Below are positions 1 through 11,463 of a stretch of DNA of 64,000 nt, one piece after another. The stretch is from Apophysomyces variabilis (taxonomy: Eukaryota > Mucoromycota > Mucoromycetes > Mucorales > Mucoraceae). The notes under the pieces are model-generated. The model saw only the letters and a list, made by a program, of their open reading frames with translations, did no database searches and had not been told where the DNA came from. Positions within the stretch are counted from its first letter, which is position 1. Each line of letters starts with the position of its first letter. Location: NCBI GenBank assembly GCA_002749535.1, contig MZZL01000397.1:75698-139697 (forward strand), written 5' to 3'. Made by a program: the position numbers and the translations under genes.

Positions 1-455
1 AAATTATGCGTATGATCAACATCTTCAGCAACTTTTCTGACTAAAAACTTGTACCCGTGTTTAGCGCTGATCGATGCATACATCTTCCAGGGGCATCCCG
101 AACGCACCAAAGTCCTACATATCTTGCGCTCTTCATCTTTGAGTTTGCGGGTATTCTGGTATTGGCCACCATGGATACATTTAATATATATGTGATGACC
201 AGGTGTGCTCGAAGCTGTTGTCACTGCAAACCCGTGCTCTTTTGCCAGGGCCTGAGCAGCATTAAGCACATCAGTATGCGTGTCGAAAACTTTTCCAATG
301 AGGGCATTCATCTTGACAATAATCAAACTAAAGGATAAAGTATGTCGAAAACACTTTATTCAACTATTAAGCTTTAAGTCACAGGGACGCGTTTTTATGA
401 AAAAGGGACGCTTTCATGTGTTTTGCGAGACAAAAGGTTTGCACATAAGCAACGG

Positions 456-565
456 TTTTTGTCCGAGAGGCATTGGTGAACTTAGTATGTCCTAACTGAG
501 ACTTAAATTGGTAGTCGGTACCTCAAAAATGTTTTTGTCCGAGAGCGAAATGTTTTTGTCCGAAG
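456..565. repeat. Three short direct repeats (TTTTTGTCCGAGAG type)
   Basis: The 14-mer TTTTTGTCCGAGAG occurs at 456-469 and 532-545, and a variant with GAAG at its end occurs at 553-565. Similar GTCC-containing motifs are found in terminal repeats of Tc1/mariner-like elements. I found no matching inverted copy nearby, so a transposon end is only a guess. Confidence 0.35.
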
Positions 566-749
566 CAATTCTCTTATTTATGCTCACGATATCATCTTAC
601 GAACATAGAAGGCGTGAGTAAGCTTCATAAAGCTTTTCTCCAACTGAAAGAGCTATTGATTTTTTGGCAAGCCGCGTTGCATGCGTCGATGTGTGAATAT
701 TGCCATAGAATACATCCATAAGGCTTATTGTTCAAGAGATGCATGCAGT

Positions 750-845
750 ATGCCTAAGGGTCCCTACAAGCCACGTGGGAAAAAGCAGGCTGATGGAAAC
801 CGGTGTGACTTTCTTCATGAGGCCGCTGAAGAGTATAATTCCTGA
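750..845 (+). pseudogene. Possible truncated transposase N-terminus
   Basis: An ORF of 31 codons begins MPKGPYKPRGKKQADGN and ends at TGA 843-845. The Lys/Arg/Pro-rich start resembles the first residues of Tc1/mariner-type transposases, but no catalytic domain follows. Together with the GTCC repeats 200 bp upstream it could be the eroded end of a DNA transposon. It could equally be a chance ORF. Confidence 0.2.
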
Positions 846-1053
846 CACCCATAAGTCGCAATCCCAGTGCGGCTTTTTTTTTGTTGTCCGTTTTTTTTAA
901 TTCTGCATAGAAATGAATGGCCATACGCTCAAGTGAGTATACTGTTTTGGGTTATAATGCAGAGTTAATTTGTTAATGTTGCTTGATGTAGCGATGCTGT
1001 AAGTGATTGTTAGAGGCAGTCTAGGATATGTTTTTCTTCGATTGGTTGATTAA

Positions 1054-1448
1054 ATGGTCTTGCAACAGATGGATGTGACTGAGGATCGATTTGAGGATGG
1101 CATGGAGGATAGTGTAGAAGTTTTACCGAAGTCGTCTACTACGGATCCCCTTGAGGCGAAAAAGAGAGTAACAACACCATACATGACAAAATATGAACGT
1201 GCGAAGGTTTTGGGAACCCGAGCACTCCAGATCAGGTAACATGATGTAATACGGCTAGAGACGTAGTGATCTTAATAACATTATATAGTTTAAATGCCCC
1301 TGTGCAGGTGGAACTGGATGGAGAATCCGACCCATTGGTTATTGCAATGAAGGAGTTACGAGAAAAGAAGGTTCCGCTGATTGTACGGCGGTTTTTGCCT
1401 GATGGGACATATGAAAATTGGGACGTTAGTGAATTAATTGTAGAATAG
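1054..1448 (+). CDS. RPB6: RNA polymerases I, II and III subunit RPABC2 (Rpb6)
   Basis: Two exons are visible, 1054-1235 and 1289-1448, joined across a GT-AG intron at 1236-1288. The product is about 113 aa and carries the whole conserved Rpb6 core: [19 protein letters not shown], then the [16 protein letters not shown] helix, then the [15 protein letters not shown] tail. Rpb6 is a shared subunit of all three nuclear RNA polymerases and helps assemble the largest subunit. The N-terminus is short: yeast Rpb6 is 155 aa with a long acidic leader. An alternative ATG lies at 1069, directly after CAACAG, a possible splice acceptor, so one or more upstream exons encoding the acidic leader may be missing from this model. 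The identity is near certain and the start is not. Confidence 0.93.
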
Positions 1449-1911
1449 GACAGCATCAAAATCAAATGTGAAGTTTTTCATTTGCATATCAAACATATTG
1501 AAGAGAAGTTTTTTTCCAACATGATCGTCTTTTTTTTTCTTAAACAAACCAAAAATGGTATAGCGGGCGGCTATTTAAATACTTGGACCCGGGTCAAGTT
1601 TTTTTTTATACCACAAGAAGGGTGGACATGCACCCGCGGTTTAGAGAGGGCCACTTCCTTTTCCTCTTTTTTTTTTTTTTCTTTCAAACCTCTGACAAAC
1701 GAACTTTTGGCCCCCCTTTTCCTTTCAAATTTGTTACCCATACAATCTTTGTAGTTCTCAAAAAGGTAACATACTCTTCATTCCCTATTCCATACCACCG
1801 TCATCGCTATGTTGTCTACCGCGCTGGTAGCATGTGACGTACTTTGCGATAGTTCAATATGGAGCCTATGAAGAGACTGTTTCTGAATGGCTTGATATAC
1901 AAAATAGGATA
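1449..1911. other. Intergenic promoter region of CYC8
   Basis: Between the RPB6 stop and the chosen CYC8 ATG there is no ORF I can defend. An AT-rich TATA-like stretch lies at about 1570-1580 and a long pyrimidine tract at about 1657-1690, the kind of leader seen before several genes in this window. Part of it could be 5' untranslated exon. Confidence 0.4.
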
Positions 1912-4900
1912 ATGGCTGCTACCGTACCTCAGCAGCAGGCGAACGTCGCGCAAAAACTAGCTGCAATAAACGAACAGACTTGGCTCACCATGGGTAAGCT
2001 TCATGCTCTTGCTTAGATGGATCATACTCACATGTTGTAATCTCAGGCAATCTGGCGGAAATGATGACTGATTATGACAAAGCAATGACTTGTTACGAGT
2101 CAGCACTGAGACATAACCCTTATTCCATCGTTGCCTTGTCTCAGATCGCGTCGCTGTGTCGAGGAAGGGAACAGTTTGCGAGGGTGTGTAACGCAAAAAA
2201 ATCTTGTGGTTGTTTATTTAATTGACATTGTTTTTTTTTAGGCTGTTGAATATTTTAAACGGATTTTGGCTATCCAGGAAAATAATGGCGAAACCTGGGC
2301 TGCGCTCGGCCACTGTTACCTTATGATGGACAACCTTCAAGAGGCATACCAAGCATACCAGCAAGCATTATATCATCTATCAAACCCAAAGGTAACTTAT
2401 CAATCTATGGTAAGATTCCTAAAGAAAACATCTGTTTGTAGGATCCAAAGTTATGGTATGGTATCGGTATCCTCTACGATCGATATGGTTCTTTAGAGCA
2501 CGCAGAAGAAGCGTTTTCGGCCGTGATGAAGATGGATCCGAAGTTTGAAAAGGCTAATGAAATCTATTTCCGACTTGGTATAATATACAAACAACAACAA
2601 AAATTCGACCTTTCCCTTCAGGTAGGACACTTACGCTACTTAATTGAAATAAAATACGAACTAGAATGACTAATTCTTTGATAGTGCTTCCGTTATATCC
2701 TTCATTCGCCTCCCCGACCACTCACCGAATCCGACATTTGGTTCCAAACTGGTCATGTGTATGAACAGCAGAAAGAGGTGAGTCGGGATTTCAATCGAAC
2801 TCGTGGGTCGCTAACATTATGTCCAGTATGAGCTTGCCAAGGAAGCGTATGAGCGAGTTCTTAAGGAAAATCCGGATCACGCTAAAGTTCTTCAGCAACT
2901 CGGTTGGCTTTACCATCAGCAGAACACGTCTTTTGCCAATCAATCTCTTGCTATCCAATACTTAACTCGTTCACTGAAATCTGACAGTAATGATGCTCAA
3001 TCCTGGTATCTTCTCGGACGTTGTTATATGGCCGAACAGAATTACAACAAAGCATACGAGGCTTATCAGCAGGCAGTTTATCGGGATGCTCGCAACCCAA
3101 CTTTCTGGTGTTCGATTGGTGTTCTTTATTATCAGATCAATCAGGTATGTTACATTAGTATGGCAAGGGAGATACTAATGAGAAATGGTAGTATCGTGAT
3201 GCACTTGATGCTTACAGCCGTGCTATTCGATTGAATCCCTACATTAGCGAAGTGTGGTACGACCTCGGAACGCTGTACGAGTCGTGCAATAATCAGATCC
3301 AGGATGCTTTGGATGCTTATCAGCGTGCTGCAGAGCTTGATCCGTCCAATCCCCATATTAAGCAGCGGCTGGAATTACTGCGAAAATCGCAGCAAGTTCA
3401 TACGCCACAAGGGTAAAAATTTGCGATTCGCAGACATACGGAATCCTCATTTGTTATCGTAGAGCTGGAAGCGCTCCCATCCCTCAAGATGTAAGCAACC
3501 CAAGCCAGTATCAAAACGGCCCGAGTGCACAGCCTCTTAATGGTGCACCTTATGGTCATGTACGTGTGTGAAATACCTTTTGGATATCATCTTACAGAAT
3601 CAATGTAGACTTCCGGACCGGGTGCTGCAACGAGCGTAGCCGCATATCATACGGCTTCAAGACCATCCCATCCAAGTGACGATAGAGCACCTCCACCTCA
3701 TTTATCAATGGTAAGTTTGTTTAAGACTTGTTTCAATCAAAAATAATGATTTATTGCAGCAGCATTCGGCTGCGCCTCATGACAATGCCAGTGGACCAGG
3801 ACGTGATCTTCCTATGCCCAGCGGACCTTCGGATCGACGCTCACCTGGACCATACCCGCAATACCAACCTCCTGCACCTCGCGATGACGTTCGCATACCA
3901 GATATCGGCAATGGAGGTGGGCGTGCACCTACCCCTTCGGAAAGAACTCAAATGAACCCGATCATGCAAGGCAGTGCGCGGGCCCATGGTGCACAAACCC
4001 CGCCAGCCGGAGCTTCGGTTCATCAACAGGGCGGCCAAGCCAATCTTCCACCCATGTCGATGCGCCAATCACCTTATCCTAAGTCTAATGAAGCCATGAG
4101 ATCTCCTAGTCTATCTGTTTCGGGAGATTCAGGAGCCCGCTCTCATATTGTTCCACCTTACTCTGGTTCTCGCCCTCCTTCACGTAGCGGACAACCCCAG
4201 CATCTTCAGGAACCATCCCACTATGACTCAACGTCTCATCACATGTCACCACGAGCGGGTAATGCGGAAACATACCATCCTCACTACGAACAGCGTCGAA
4301 CATCTGCTTCACACGAACCATTAGCAGTCAGACAAGCAGAGAACCAAGCACCTTATACCAGACCTGGATATCACGAGCCACCTCGTCAATCCCCGTCTAT
4401 GGTGAATGAAGAACAACGTCCTACAATGGCACCAGTCCCTGTCAGCGAACAAATAGGACGTAGTACGATGCATCGTGGCTCGCCTTATGAGAGTGAACGT
4501 AAAGCACCTGTAGACGAACCTTCGCATAGACCGCAAAGCCATGAGCTTGGACGGCCACCATTGGAGGCGGGAGAACATCGCCCATATTCGAAAAATGCTG
4601 AAGTGGAAGCACAGCATGATAATCAGATAAAGTCGGAGGAAAGCCTGCCAGCAAAATCAAGTATGGCGCCGCGTCAACTCGAAACGCCTACTGAAGAGCA
4701 TAAATCTTCTGGGCCTGCACCAGTCAGACATGTTGATGAAGATTACGATGAAAGTGCTGCGGACGCTTTACTAAGCATAAGCCATCAACCTCGTGGTAAC
4801 AAGCGATCTTTATCATCGGACGAGGGTCGGGAAGAGGAGTTGAAAAAGCCACGACCAAGCGAACCAGCAGCAGCGGTAGAGTCGCCGTCGAAAAAGGAGG

Positions 4901-5133
4901 AGGTGAAGGAGGCGGGGACACCATTGGCAGAGTCAGCAGAAGAAGGAGAATTACCTGCAACAGAGCAGCAAGAGAAGTCATCAGAGCAGCAACAGCAAGC
5001 TTCTCCGTCTACGTTAAATCCGCAAACGGACGATGAACATGGAGCAGTAGGCAAAGGGGGAGCAAGTGAGAACAAAGAGACGAAATCTAAAGAGGAAGAA
5101 GAAGGGGCTAATCACACTGCAGGTTCAGCATAG
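1912..5133 (+). CDS. CYC8: General transcriptional corepressor Ssn6/Cyc8 (TPR protein)
   Basis: Ten exons (1912-1993, 2047-2183, 2242-2391, 2442-2621, 2685-2777, 2827-3144, 3192-3412, 3463-3559, 3609-3710, 3760-5133) join in one frame to give 917 aa. Residues about 25-385 are about ten tandem tetratricopeptide repeats with the Cyc8 signatures ALGHCYLMMDNLQEAYQAYQ, LYHLSNPK, LWYGIGILYDRYGSLE and RAIRLNPYISEVWYDLGTLY. The C-terminal half is low-complexity, rich in Pro, Ser, Gln and Glu, with an acidic patch (DEDYDESAADAL). Cyc8 partners Tup1 and is recruited by DNA-binding repressors to silence many genes; the TPRs make those contacts. The start at 1912 was chosen because it gives the short Gln-containing leader common in the family; an in-frame open stretch reaches back to about 1834. 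The 3' end converges on the next gene with about 170 bp between them. Confidence 0.95.
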
Positions 5134-5305
5134 CGGTGGGATAGATCGATAATATTTTAGTAGTGGGTTTTTGCATAGTTTTTTTCTTCCTTTCAATTTC
5201 CGTAGGTGTAAAACAAGCATCTTAAAACAAATGTGAACTGGTTTCTTATAAGGATAGATTTTTTTACGTGAGAGAAGTGTACATTGGGAAGGGGCAAATG
5301 AACGT

Positions 5306-5924
5306 CTATTTCTTTAAACCGTGCTGTTTGATGATATTAGCTTCGTATGGGTGCTCGCTACCCTCAAAGATCAAGAGGCGTTCCAAGCGAACTTCACGTA
5401 GTCGATTCTTAGGCAACATGCCAGATACTGCCTTGCGAAGCGGCTATTACCCATCAACTGTTGGTCAGATACAATCATACTAGGTATGTAAGACATATTT
5501 TTACCTCGGTTGGATCCTTTTCCTTCAAATCGTTGTACGTAATTTCTTTCAAGCCGCCGGGAAACCCAGTGTGGTGACGGTACAATTTTTGTTGTCCCTT
5601 TCTACCAGTGACCACTATGTCCTTGGCATTGATAACCACCACATAATCACCGCAATCAGCTAAACCATTTCCAGTTGAACATTAATACGTTTGCTTTTTT
5701 CTTTTCTTTAGGCGACTTACAGGCAGGATCGTAGATTGGTTTGTGCTTGCCCATAAGGGTTGTTGCTATGTTGCTGGCGAGGCGGCCCAGGACTCGTTGT
5801 TGAGCGTCGACAAGATGCCAGGAACGAGCATATGCAAGTGCGGTCTATTATATGTCTTAACTGTCAATGACACTCTTATCCGAGCTTAATTGTGCAGGCT
5901 TACGTTGCCAATCGCTTGTGACAT
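5306..5924 (-). CDS. MRPL23: Mitochondrial large-subunit ribosomal protein uL13m
   Basis: Four exons on the minus strand (5904-5924, 5721-5844, 5505-5659, 5306-5443) encode 145 aa. The protein starts [20 protein letters not shown], parallel to yeast Mrpl23 (MSQKIGHSGLAFARLWH). It contains the L13 hallmarks [63 protein letters not shown] and a GSEHPYEAN end. It is a structural protein of the mitochondrial 54S subunit. The first exon is only 21 nt long. There is no cleavable-looking presequence, as in the yeast protein. The intron phases all agree, so the model is firm. Confidence 0.95.
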
Positions 5925-6371
5925 GGTTGAAGAAAAGGGGATGTTTTTTTTGCTGGGCGGCAAAAAGCCCGTCACCCTTTTCAATCGCAGACCAACCCTT
6001 GCCCATGGTGGGAGCGCCAGCAGGTGCCCAATCTGTAAGCTAATAGCAGTTGATAGCTACTTTGTCTTAGAAACTGCTTAAAAGTTCGTTCTATTATTTT
6101 ATGTGATATGTCATAAAACCAAACATTAGTGCATTCCGCTTCCTTCTTTTTTTTTTCTTTATAGCTGATAACTCGGATGCAAATATTAAAGGTAAAGAAA
6201 GAAGGAAGCATGATACATACGAGACGCTGTAAAACAGAATGTAAAAAATAACATTTTAATTGCGCTTTTTTACTTAGGAACGATTAGTTTTTCTTCGCAC
6301 GCGTATCGGAATTTTTCTATCGCGCAAAAAGCAAGTCCTACTGTCCAACACTCTCGGCTTGACAGTATACA

Positions 6372-7091
6372 ATGGAATCGCGTGAACTTTTTGGTGGTGC
6401 CATTGTAGCGCCCATCAACCCGACATTTGTAGATGCCAGGTATTGCGATAACAAAGGAGGAAAAGGTGCTTACTAAAGAGTAATGCTGTATTAGCCAGTT
6501 CCGTCAAATACCTGACAATCAAGAAGTATTTTTGGATATGCAGACACAGCAGAGCTTGATCGTTGAGCTCTTGGAAGCAGTCGATACACAAAACGAGGAT
6601 ATTGCAAGGTTAGCTCAAGTGAAAACGAGCCATGACAGCTCAATGCTTCCGCTAGATACCATTTCGAACAGGTAGCCAGTGACAATGAAGCCGTGGAGTA
6701 CAAAGTGAACACAGTGCAATCCGTCCCAACAGAAACAGCTACACCTTGTTTGCCGTGCGTTGACATGCATTTTATTTCATCTCTCACTTAGCTATGTTTT
6801 ATGGATAGTGCGGATACCACGTCCGTCTACGTGCTGCAAGGGACACAACAAGTTGCGAAATTTAATGAAGCCAAGCATCAGGCTTATAATGTAGTCCAAA
6901 TTTGGCTAGCTGTGGTTCGACTAGCTACGGTAGCAACAGACTTGGTGGTCACGATCAATGCGCCTGTGGCAGTTGCGCCTGGAAGCAGTGAAAGTACGGC
7001 GGCATCACTAACAGAATTGGCTGTAGTGGAACAGGAAATAACGGGCCTATTACGAGGTCTAACGATCAAGGACTGGAGTTTATTTGGTTAA
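6372..7091 (+). CDS. MOG1: Ran guanine-nucleotide release factor Mog1
   Basis: Four exons (6372-6439, 6495-6608, 6656-6754, 6809-7091) encode 187 aa. The start MESRELFGGAIVAPINPTF and the block FRQIPDNQEVFLD are typical of Mog1/RANGRF, as is the later region with YNVVQIWLAVVRLATVATDL and INAPV. The end GLTIKDWSLFG matches the family C-terminus. Mog1 binds Ran, releases nucleotide from it and supports nuclear protein import. The third intron (6755-6808) was placed at the acceptor that restores frame; a nearer AG at about 6791 would shift the frame. The protein length is normal for the family. Confidence 0.93.
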
Positions 7092-7132
7092 TTACCTAAA
7101 TGAATAAAAAAAAAGCCAAACAGAGAAGAGGT

Positions 7133-8349
7133 TTATTGGACGTGTCTTTGCTGCAAGCCATCCCGATGGAGATGAACCGAGCTTCCCGTAGGTGTACCAG
7201 CCATGACACCGTGGTAATCCAGCCGGTAGATCTTTGGAGGGAGTCCTTTGCCAAACTTTCGGTTGACGTGATTAGAGCAAAGAAGGGCAGAGAAAAGAAC
7301 GAACAAATGAGCAGGAATGACTGAGAACGCAACGATCCAGATTGTCGTCAAAGCCTCCTTTGTGAATGTTTGATATTTATATTTGCAGCCGGGAAGTAGG
7401 GTTCGCGGGAAACACTTGTTAGATCTCTCGTGAAAATCGGTGAAATCCTTGTATCCACAACAATGTAACTAGAGGTAAATCGTCGGAACGGAGACATGGT
7501 AAAGATAACAATCAATATCATGTATGCATTGGAACTTACATTAGTTTGTATCCGTGATCGTCCATCTGCTGTCAAGAGATAATGCCATTGATAAGACAAT
7601 TTTCCCTAAACAACCCGAAATTAGGGATCAACCCTGCAAATACATCGGTGTACTTTCGTCTACCTCAATATTCCACTTGTTCTTTCTGTATGCAGTATAA
7701 CCAATAGCAGCAATCATACCAAAACACGGCCATAGCATTACATTATATAGCGTTAGGACCTTCCTATTATTTAACATAAGACCGACGTAGCCAAGGATGG
7801 AAGTGAACAGGCATATAGCACCAGTGGCGGTGATAACTGGATGGTATTAGCAACTATATCAACAGTCTAGACAATACTTACGATTTAAGATTGTGCGTTC
7901 GCCTACGATCACCACGTCTGCCCGCAGATAGACTGTGTACAGATAAATGCTTCTTAGAAAGGGGTTATTGTTTAACAAACGTTATCCTTTACATTTGAAG
8001 AAAGTCAAGAGGGCCACAAGCAAAATCGCCAATCCATAGCAAAACAACTGGAATTTTTTTTTTGGCAGTGAGATGGGTGTCTTATTGCCGCGTTTTTAAT
8101 TCCACTTACAAGCGTGTTGGACAAAAGTAACCACCACTTATGAAGCGTCCATCGCTGTTTTTTGACGACGTTTGCCGGGGGGATATATCGTTTGACCATA
8201 TGAACGTCTGTAGAACTTCCAGTTGAGCTTGCTACTGACAGCCGTCCTTCTGATTTCATCCATGGTAATACTGGTGGTGCTGGAAGGTCATGTTCGTCCG
8301 TAGCTAGGGAGGGATCATAGGAATACCGGTGCTGGGTTACGGTAGCCAT
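7133..8349 (-). CDS. Tetraspanin family membrane protein
   Basis: Six exons (8110-8349, 7993-8047, 7882-7932, 7664-7836, 7540-7605, 7133-7468) encode 306 aa. An 80-residue soluble N-terminal part is followed by a first membrane segment (SNTLLFCYGLAILLVALLTF), a second (ITATGAICLFTSILGYVGLM), a third (YNVMLWPCFGMIAAIGY) and a fourth (IWIVAFSVIPAHLFVLFSAL). Between segments three and four lies the large loop with the diagnostic CCG at residues 198-200 and further cysteines at about 214 and 223. These are the tetraspanin features that organise membrane protein complexes. The tail is polar and basic. Which fungal tetraspanin class it belongs to cannot be settled here. The third exon start uses the acceptor TACACAG at 7933-7939; the nearer one would introduce a stop. 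Confidence 0.87.
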
Positions 8350-10469
8350 AGGATATACAAGGGAAAGAAAAGAAAAGGATGGAAAGGGAAGAGGGAAAAA
8401 AGGATGTTATATACAGACGTCCAGAAGGTGAATCTATTTTTATGTTTGCTTCTGAGCAATCCCTCAAAATGAAACCAATTTAAACATTCGCAGTCGTTTT
8501 AAGCTTTCTCTTCGTTTTCCTTTTCTGTTCATAACAAGGGGAAGCTTATCTTTTCTGGATTCGATCACCGCCAGGATCGCCCTTGGCCTATCAATGAGGC
8601 CACATGTCATCGTTCAACAAGACCATTCCTGTTGTGGCTTAATGTTTGGCTGCCAAAGTTAGAGAACTTTCCACAACGTCTATTGAACCATTTTCTACAC
8701 TTCTCTAAATAAATTATGCGTCCTTGGAAGGATCAAATTTGCGATAAAGAACGAAATAAAAATATGCCTCATTAGTACATAAGTTATGCGGGAAGAACCT
8801 GGCACTTACATCAACTTGTTCATTCAGTGGATACAAAATTCACTCATGCAGCATGAAGGATACAATCATGGTTAGAAATGCGAATCACAAGCTGATATCT
8901 TTTACTTACTTCATAAGGATATCGCAGCGTAATCGTGGGTACCGGCGTCGCGCCTGTTACCAGTGAACCCGGGGAAAGTGGACGGTGGCGAGGAACTGCC
9001 GACCACTTTTTGAATAGCGCACTACAGAGGACGTCCATGATGCAGTACCTAGTGAGGGCTTGAAGGATATAAGGATGAGTGACATCAGCGTATGCAAACA
9101 GATAATTTCATTTCACCTACTGAATCAAACACAGGGACCTAATCACTCAATCAAAGTAGTTCGATCAAAGGTCTTGTACTCCTGATTTACCTATGAGCGA
9201 GGCTCGCCCACCAGGCATCCGGTCGGGTCGGGTCAAATTCCCGAGTCCTAGCAAGAACGCACTGGAAATGCAAAGTACAAAAGCTATTATGCAGTATAGA
9301 TTGTCGAGAAATTTCAGTGATTTCTAAATCTTTTTACAACTTCACTCACCCTTTCTTTCATGATGTAGGTTTTTATATTTTGTTTTACTTCTTCGTTTCG
9401 ATGGACCGTTTATATTTCATGATGAAGCTTTATTCATTTGAGGCAGCCAAATATCTCGGTCAACTTTCACACCTTCTCAGCACGTTCGATAGCTTAAAGC
9501 AAATTATGATTTGCAGCAGGGATAATTGCGTTGCGATTCAAGAAGGCGGAACAAGAGGTTGGGATTGCAGCCTCGACAAGCCACAACTTGAACGGCTTAT
9601 ACTGTACAAGGCCAGCAGGTATTATTGAAGAGACGATCACTTGTATCCTCCAGTCGCCGGATGATGTGACAAAGAGGCAGAAGAGAGGGCTATCCAGTGT
9701 TCAATCATACATCTACTTGGCGCGGAGGGTATAGATCAAACCGCGCCACAAAGGAAAAAAAGACACAAATGGTGAAACGCCAGTTTTAAGTACTTTACGA
9801 GGAGTAAGCTCCGTCAACAAAAAACATCCATACAACTGTTGCATGTTTTGCAAAAGATACCAAAAATACCATCCCGGGGAACTTTCTGAACGGCATATCC
9901 GAAAAAATGCGGGATTCCTAGAGGTCAAGTCCAACTTAGCGTGAGACATAGGAGACGAAAAACGTATTAGAAAGCGTCATTTATTTCATACATACTTTTA
10001 AGAAGATATTATGGTACAGTCAAATAGAAATTTTAGGCAGGGCTTGTTTGGTCCAGCGACCTTTATAAGCAATAATACTATGTTTCCATCAGGAAATAAT
10101 ATATTATGTTTATCCAGCGCGTCAAGTTACAATTGGTATATAAAATAGGAAGTATTCTATTCGTGTAGTAATCCTATCATTAACTGTCTTTGTTTTTTTT
10201 CCACTGATTTTCTCTTGGTGATATGTACGGAATCTGCTTTGCGGAAATACCAAGTGAACACTTGGTAAAATGCGAGATAGATATGCCGATCATACACAAC
10301 CTGTACAGATAATTTGCGTACAATATGACCTGTTGTGGTTAGCCTGCTTTAACCAACGAATTAATGTTTTTTAGCCACAATCATGTTGATCTTATTTCAG
10401 GTTGAAAATATGTAATTCGTAGCTTTTCCGAACAAGCTCTCTAATGAACCTTTTTTTTATTGATTTTGG
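8350..10469. other. Gene-poor 2.1-kb stretch between tetraspanin and EI24 genes
   Basis: No recognisable gene. The minus-strand ORF at about 8844-9038 begins MDVLCSALFKKWSAVP and contains GATPVPTITLRYPYE followed by a good donor (GTAAGT). The obvious acceptor produces an immediate stop, so a complete product could not be built. Plus-strand ORFs at 9317-9734 and a minus ORF at 9713-9949 show no family resemblance. The first 100 bp hold the tetraspanin promoter, with a purine-rich block near 8355-8400. Confidence 0.4.
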
Positions 10470-11463
10470 TTAGGCAGATGACGATCCGTAGTTATCTTCG
10501 TCATTATTATCCTTTAACAACTGGCTGCGTTCATTATCGTGATAATGATTATCCTTGTTCTTTTCGTAATCGTCGCCAATCCATAGCGCAGCGCCGACAA
10601 TGTTTGTCCACATAAACAGCAAATTGAATCCTGGTACAAGTTCCAAAGCCACTGCCACTGCACCGAAGTTGAGGTAGGTCAACTTATTGCGGCATGCCAG
10701 ATGGTAAGACTCGGAAACTGTGAGACCGCAAAATTCAAGATCATAATGGATATGTTGACTCCAACTGTTTTACGTGAATCATTTTTAAGAACCGTGGCGC
10801 TGCAGGTAGCATTTGTCTCTCTTACCTTGCAGGAAAAGCGTTGATGTAACAAGCGAGAATAGTACCTACGATAGGGATATAGTTTAGAGGTGCTGTAAGA
10901 ACCAACACAAACAGCTAAAAAAGGAGGAAAGGTTATGGTTATAACGCTTTGATCATACGATTTCCTCAGTACGCTTACACGAGCGATGGTTAACAAAAAG
11001 ACCGAAAGGATGCTAGATTTAACACTTCGACAGCACAATAACAGGTAGGGCACATGCACTCGGTGATCAAAGATTTCAGTTAGGCCCCGAGCTTCCAAGG
11101 TTGCGTCGAACAGTTCATCTTGGTAATAAGGCACAAGAATAGCGAAACAAAGTAACTGGAAGACAGCTGACTCGAGAATCACGGTAACAATGGAAACAAG
11201 GTGACTAACCCATGAGGGCCAGTGACACGTTATGAAGTAATGAACATGCCAAGGAAACAACCAGTGAATAGACACGAATAACGACAGGATACTAGTTCCT
11301 GTCATCAAAATAATTGGCAGGATGATTTTCGGCCATAATTGCTTTGGGAAAACTGACGTTACAACCTCACGAAAAAGGGACCAAAAGGAGTTGAGCATAT
11401 TACCTTTGGATGCGTTAAGAAAAAGTAGATACCCCAAAGTGGATATGCGGAGGAAACGGCCAT
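10470..11463 (-). CDS. EI24-domain multi-pass membrane protein
   Basis: Four exons (11404-11463, 10979-11341, 10826-10914, 10470-10764) encode 268 aa. The protein starts MAVSSAYPLWGIYFFLTHPK, the classic EI24/outer spore wall family entry, followed by QLWPKIILPIILM. Several hydrophobic segments follow, with LVLTAPLNYIPIVGTILACY and then HYDLEFCGLTVSES and LVPGFNLLFMWTNIVGAALW near the end. Fungal members (Lds/Rrt8/Osw-like) act in ER, lipid droplet or spore-wall biology; metazoan EI24 is an ER autophagy factor. The C-terminal tail is highly charged and Asp/Asn-rich. The last intron had to use the acceptor at 10765-10766 to keep frame. Exact cellular role cannot be read from the sequence. Confidence 0.85.

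Larger units (their letters stand above)
1..1053. other. Gene-free left flank with possible transposon remnant
   Basis: I recognise no complete gene here. The stretch holds three near-identical short direct repeats (456-469, 532-545, 553-565) and a 31-codon ORF at 750-845 that starts MPKGPYKPRGKK and stops early; both are listed separately. The last part, about 890-1053, should contain the promoter and perhaps a first exon of the RPB6 gene that follows. Confidence 0.5.

Noticed and set aside
6755..6791. Shorter MOG1 intron ending at about 6791
   Set aside because: It is only about 37 nt and shifts the frame; the acceptor at 6808 restores the Mog1 reading.
8844..9038. Minus-strand ORF with GATPVPTITLRYPYE and a strong donor
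   Set aside because: Available acceptors give an immediate stop or wrong frame; no homologue recognised, so it is mentioned only in the intergenic entry.
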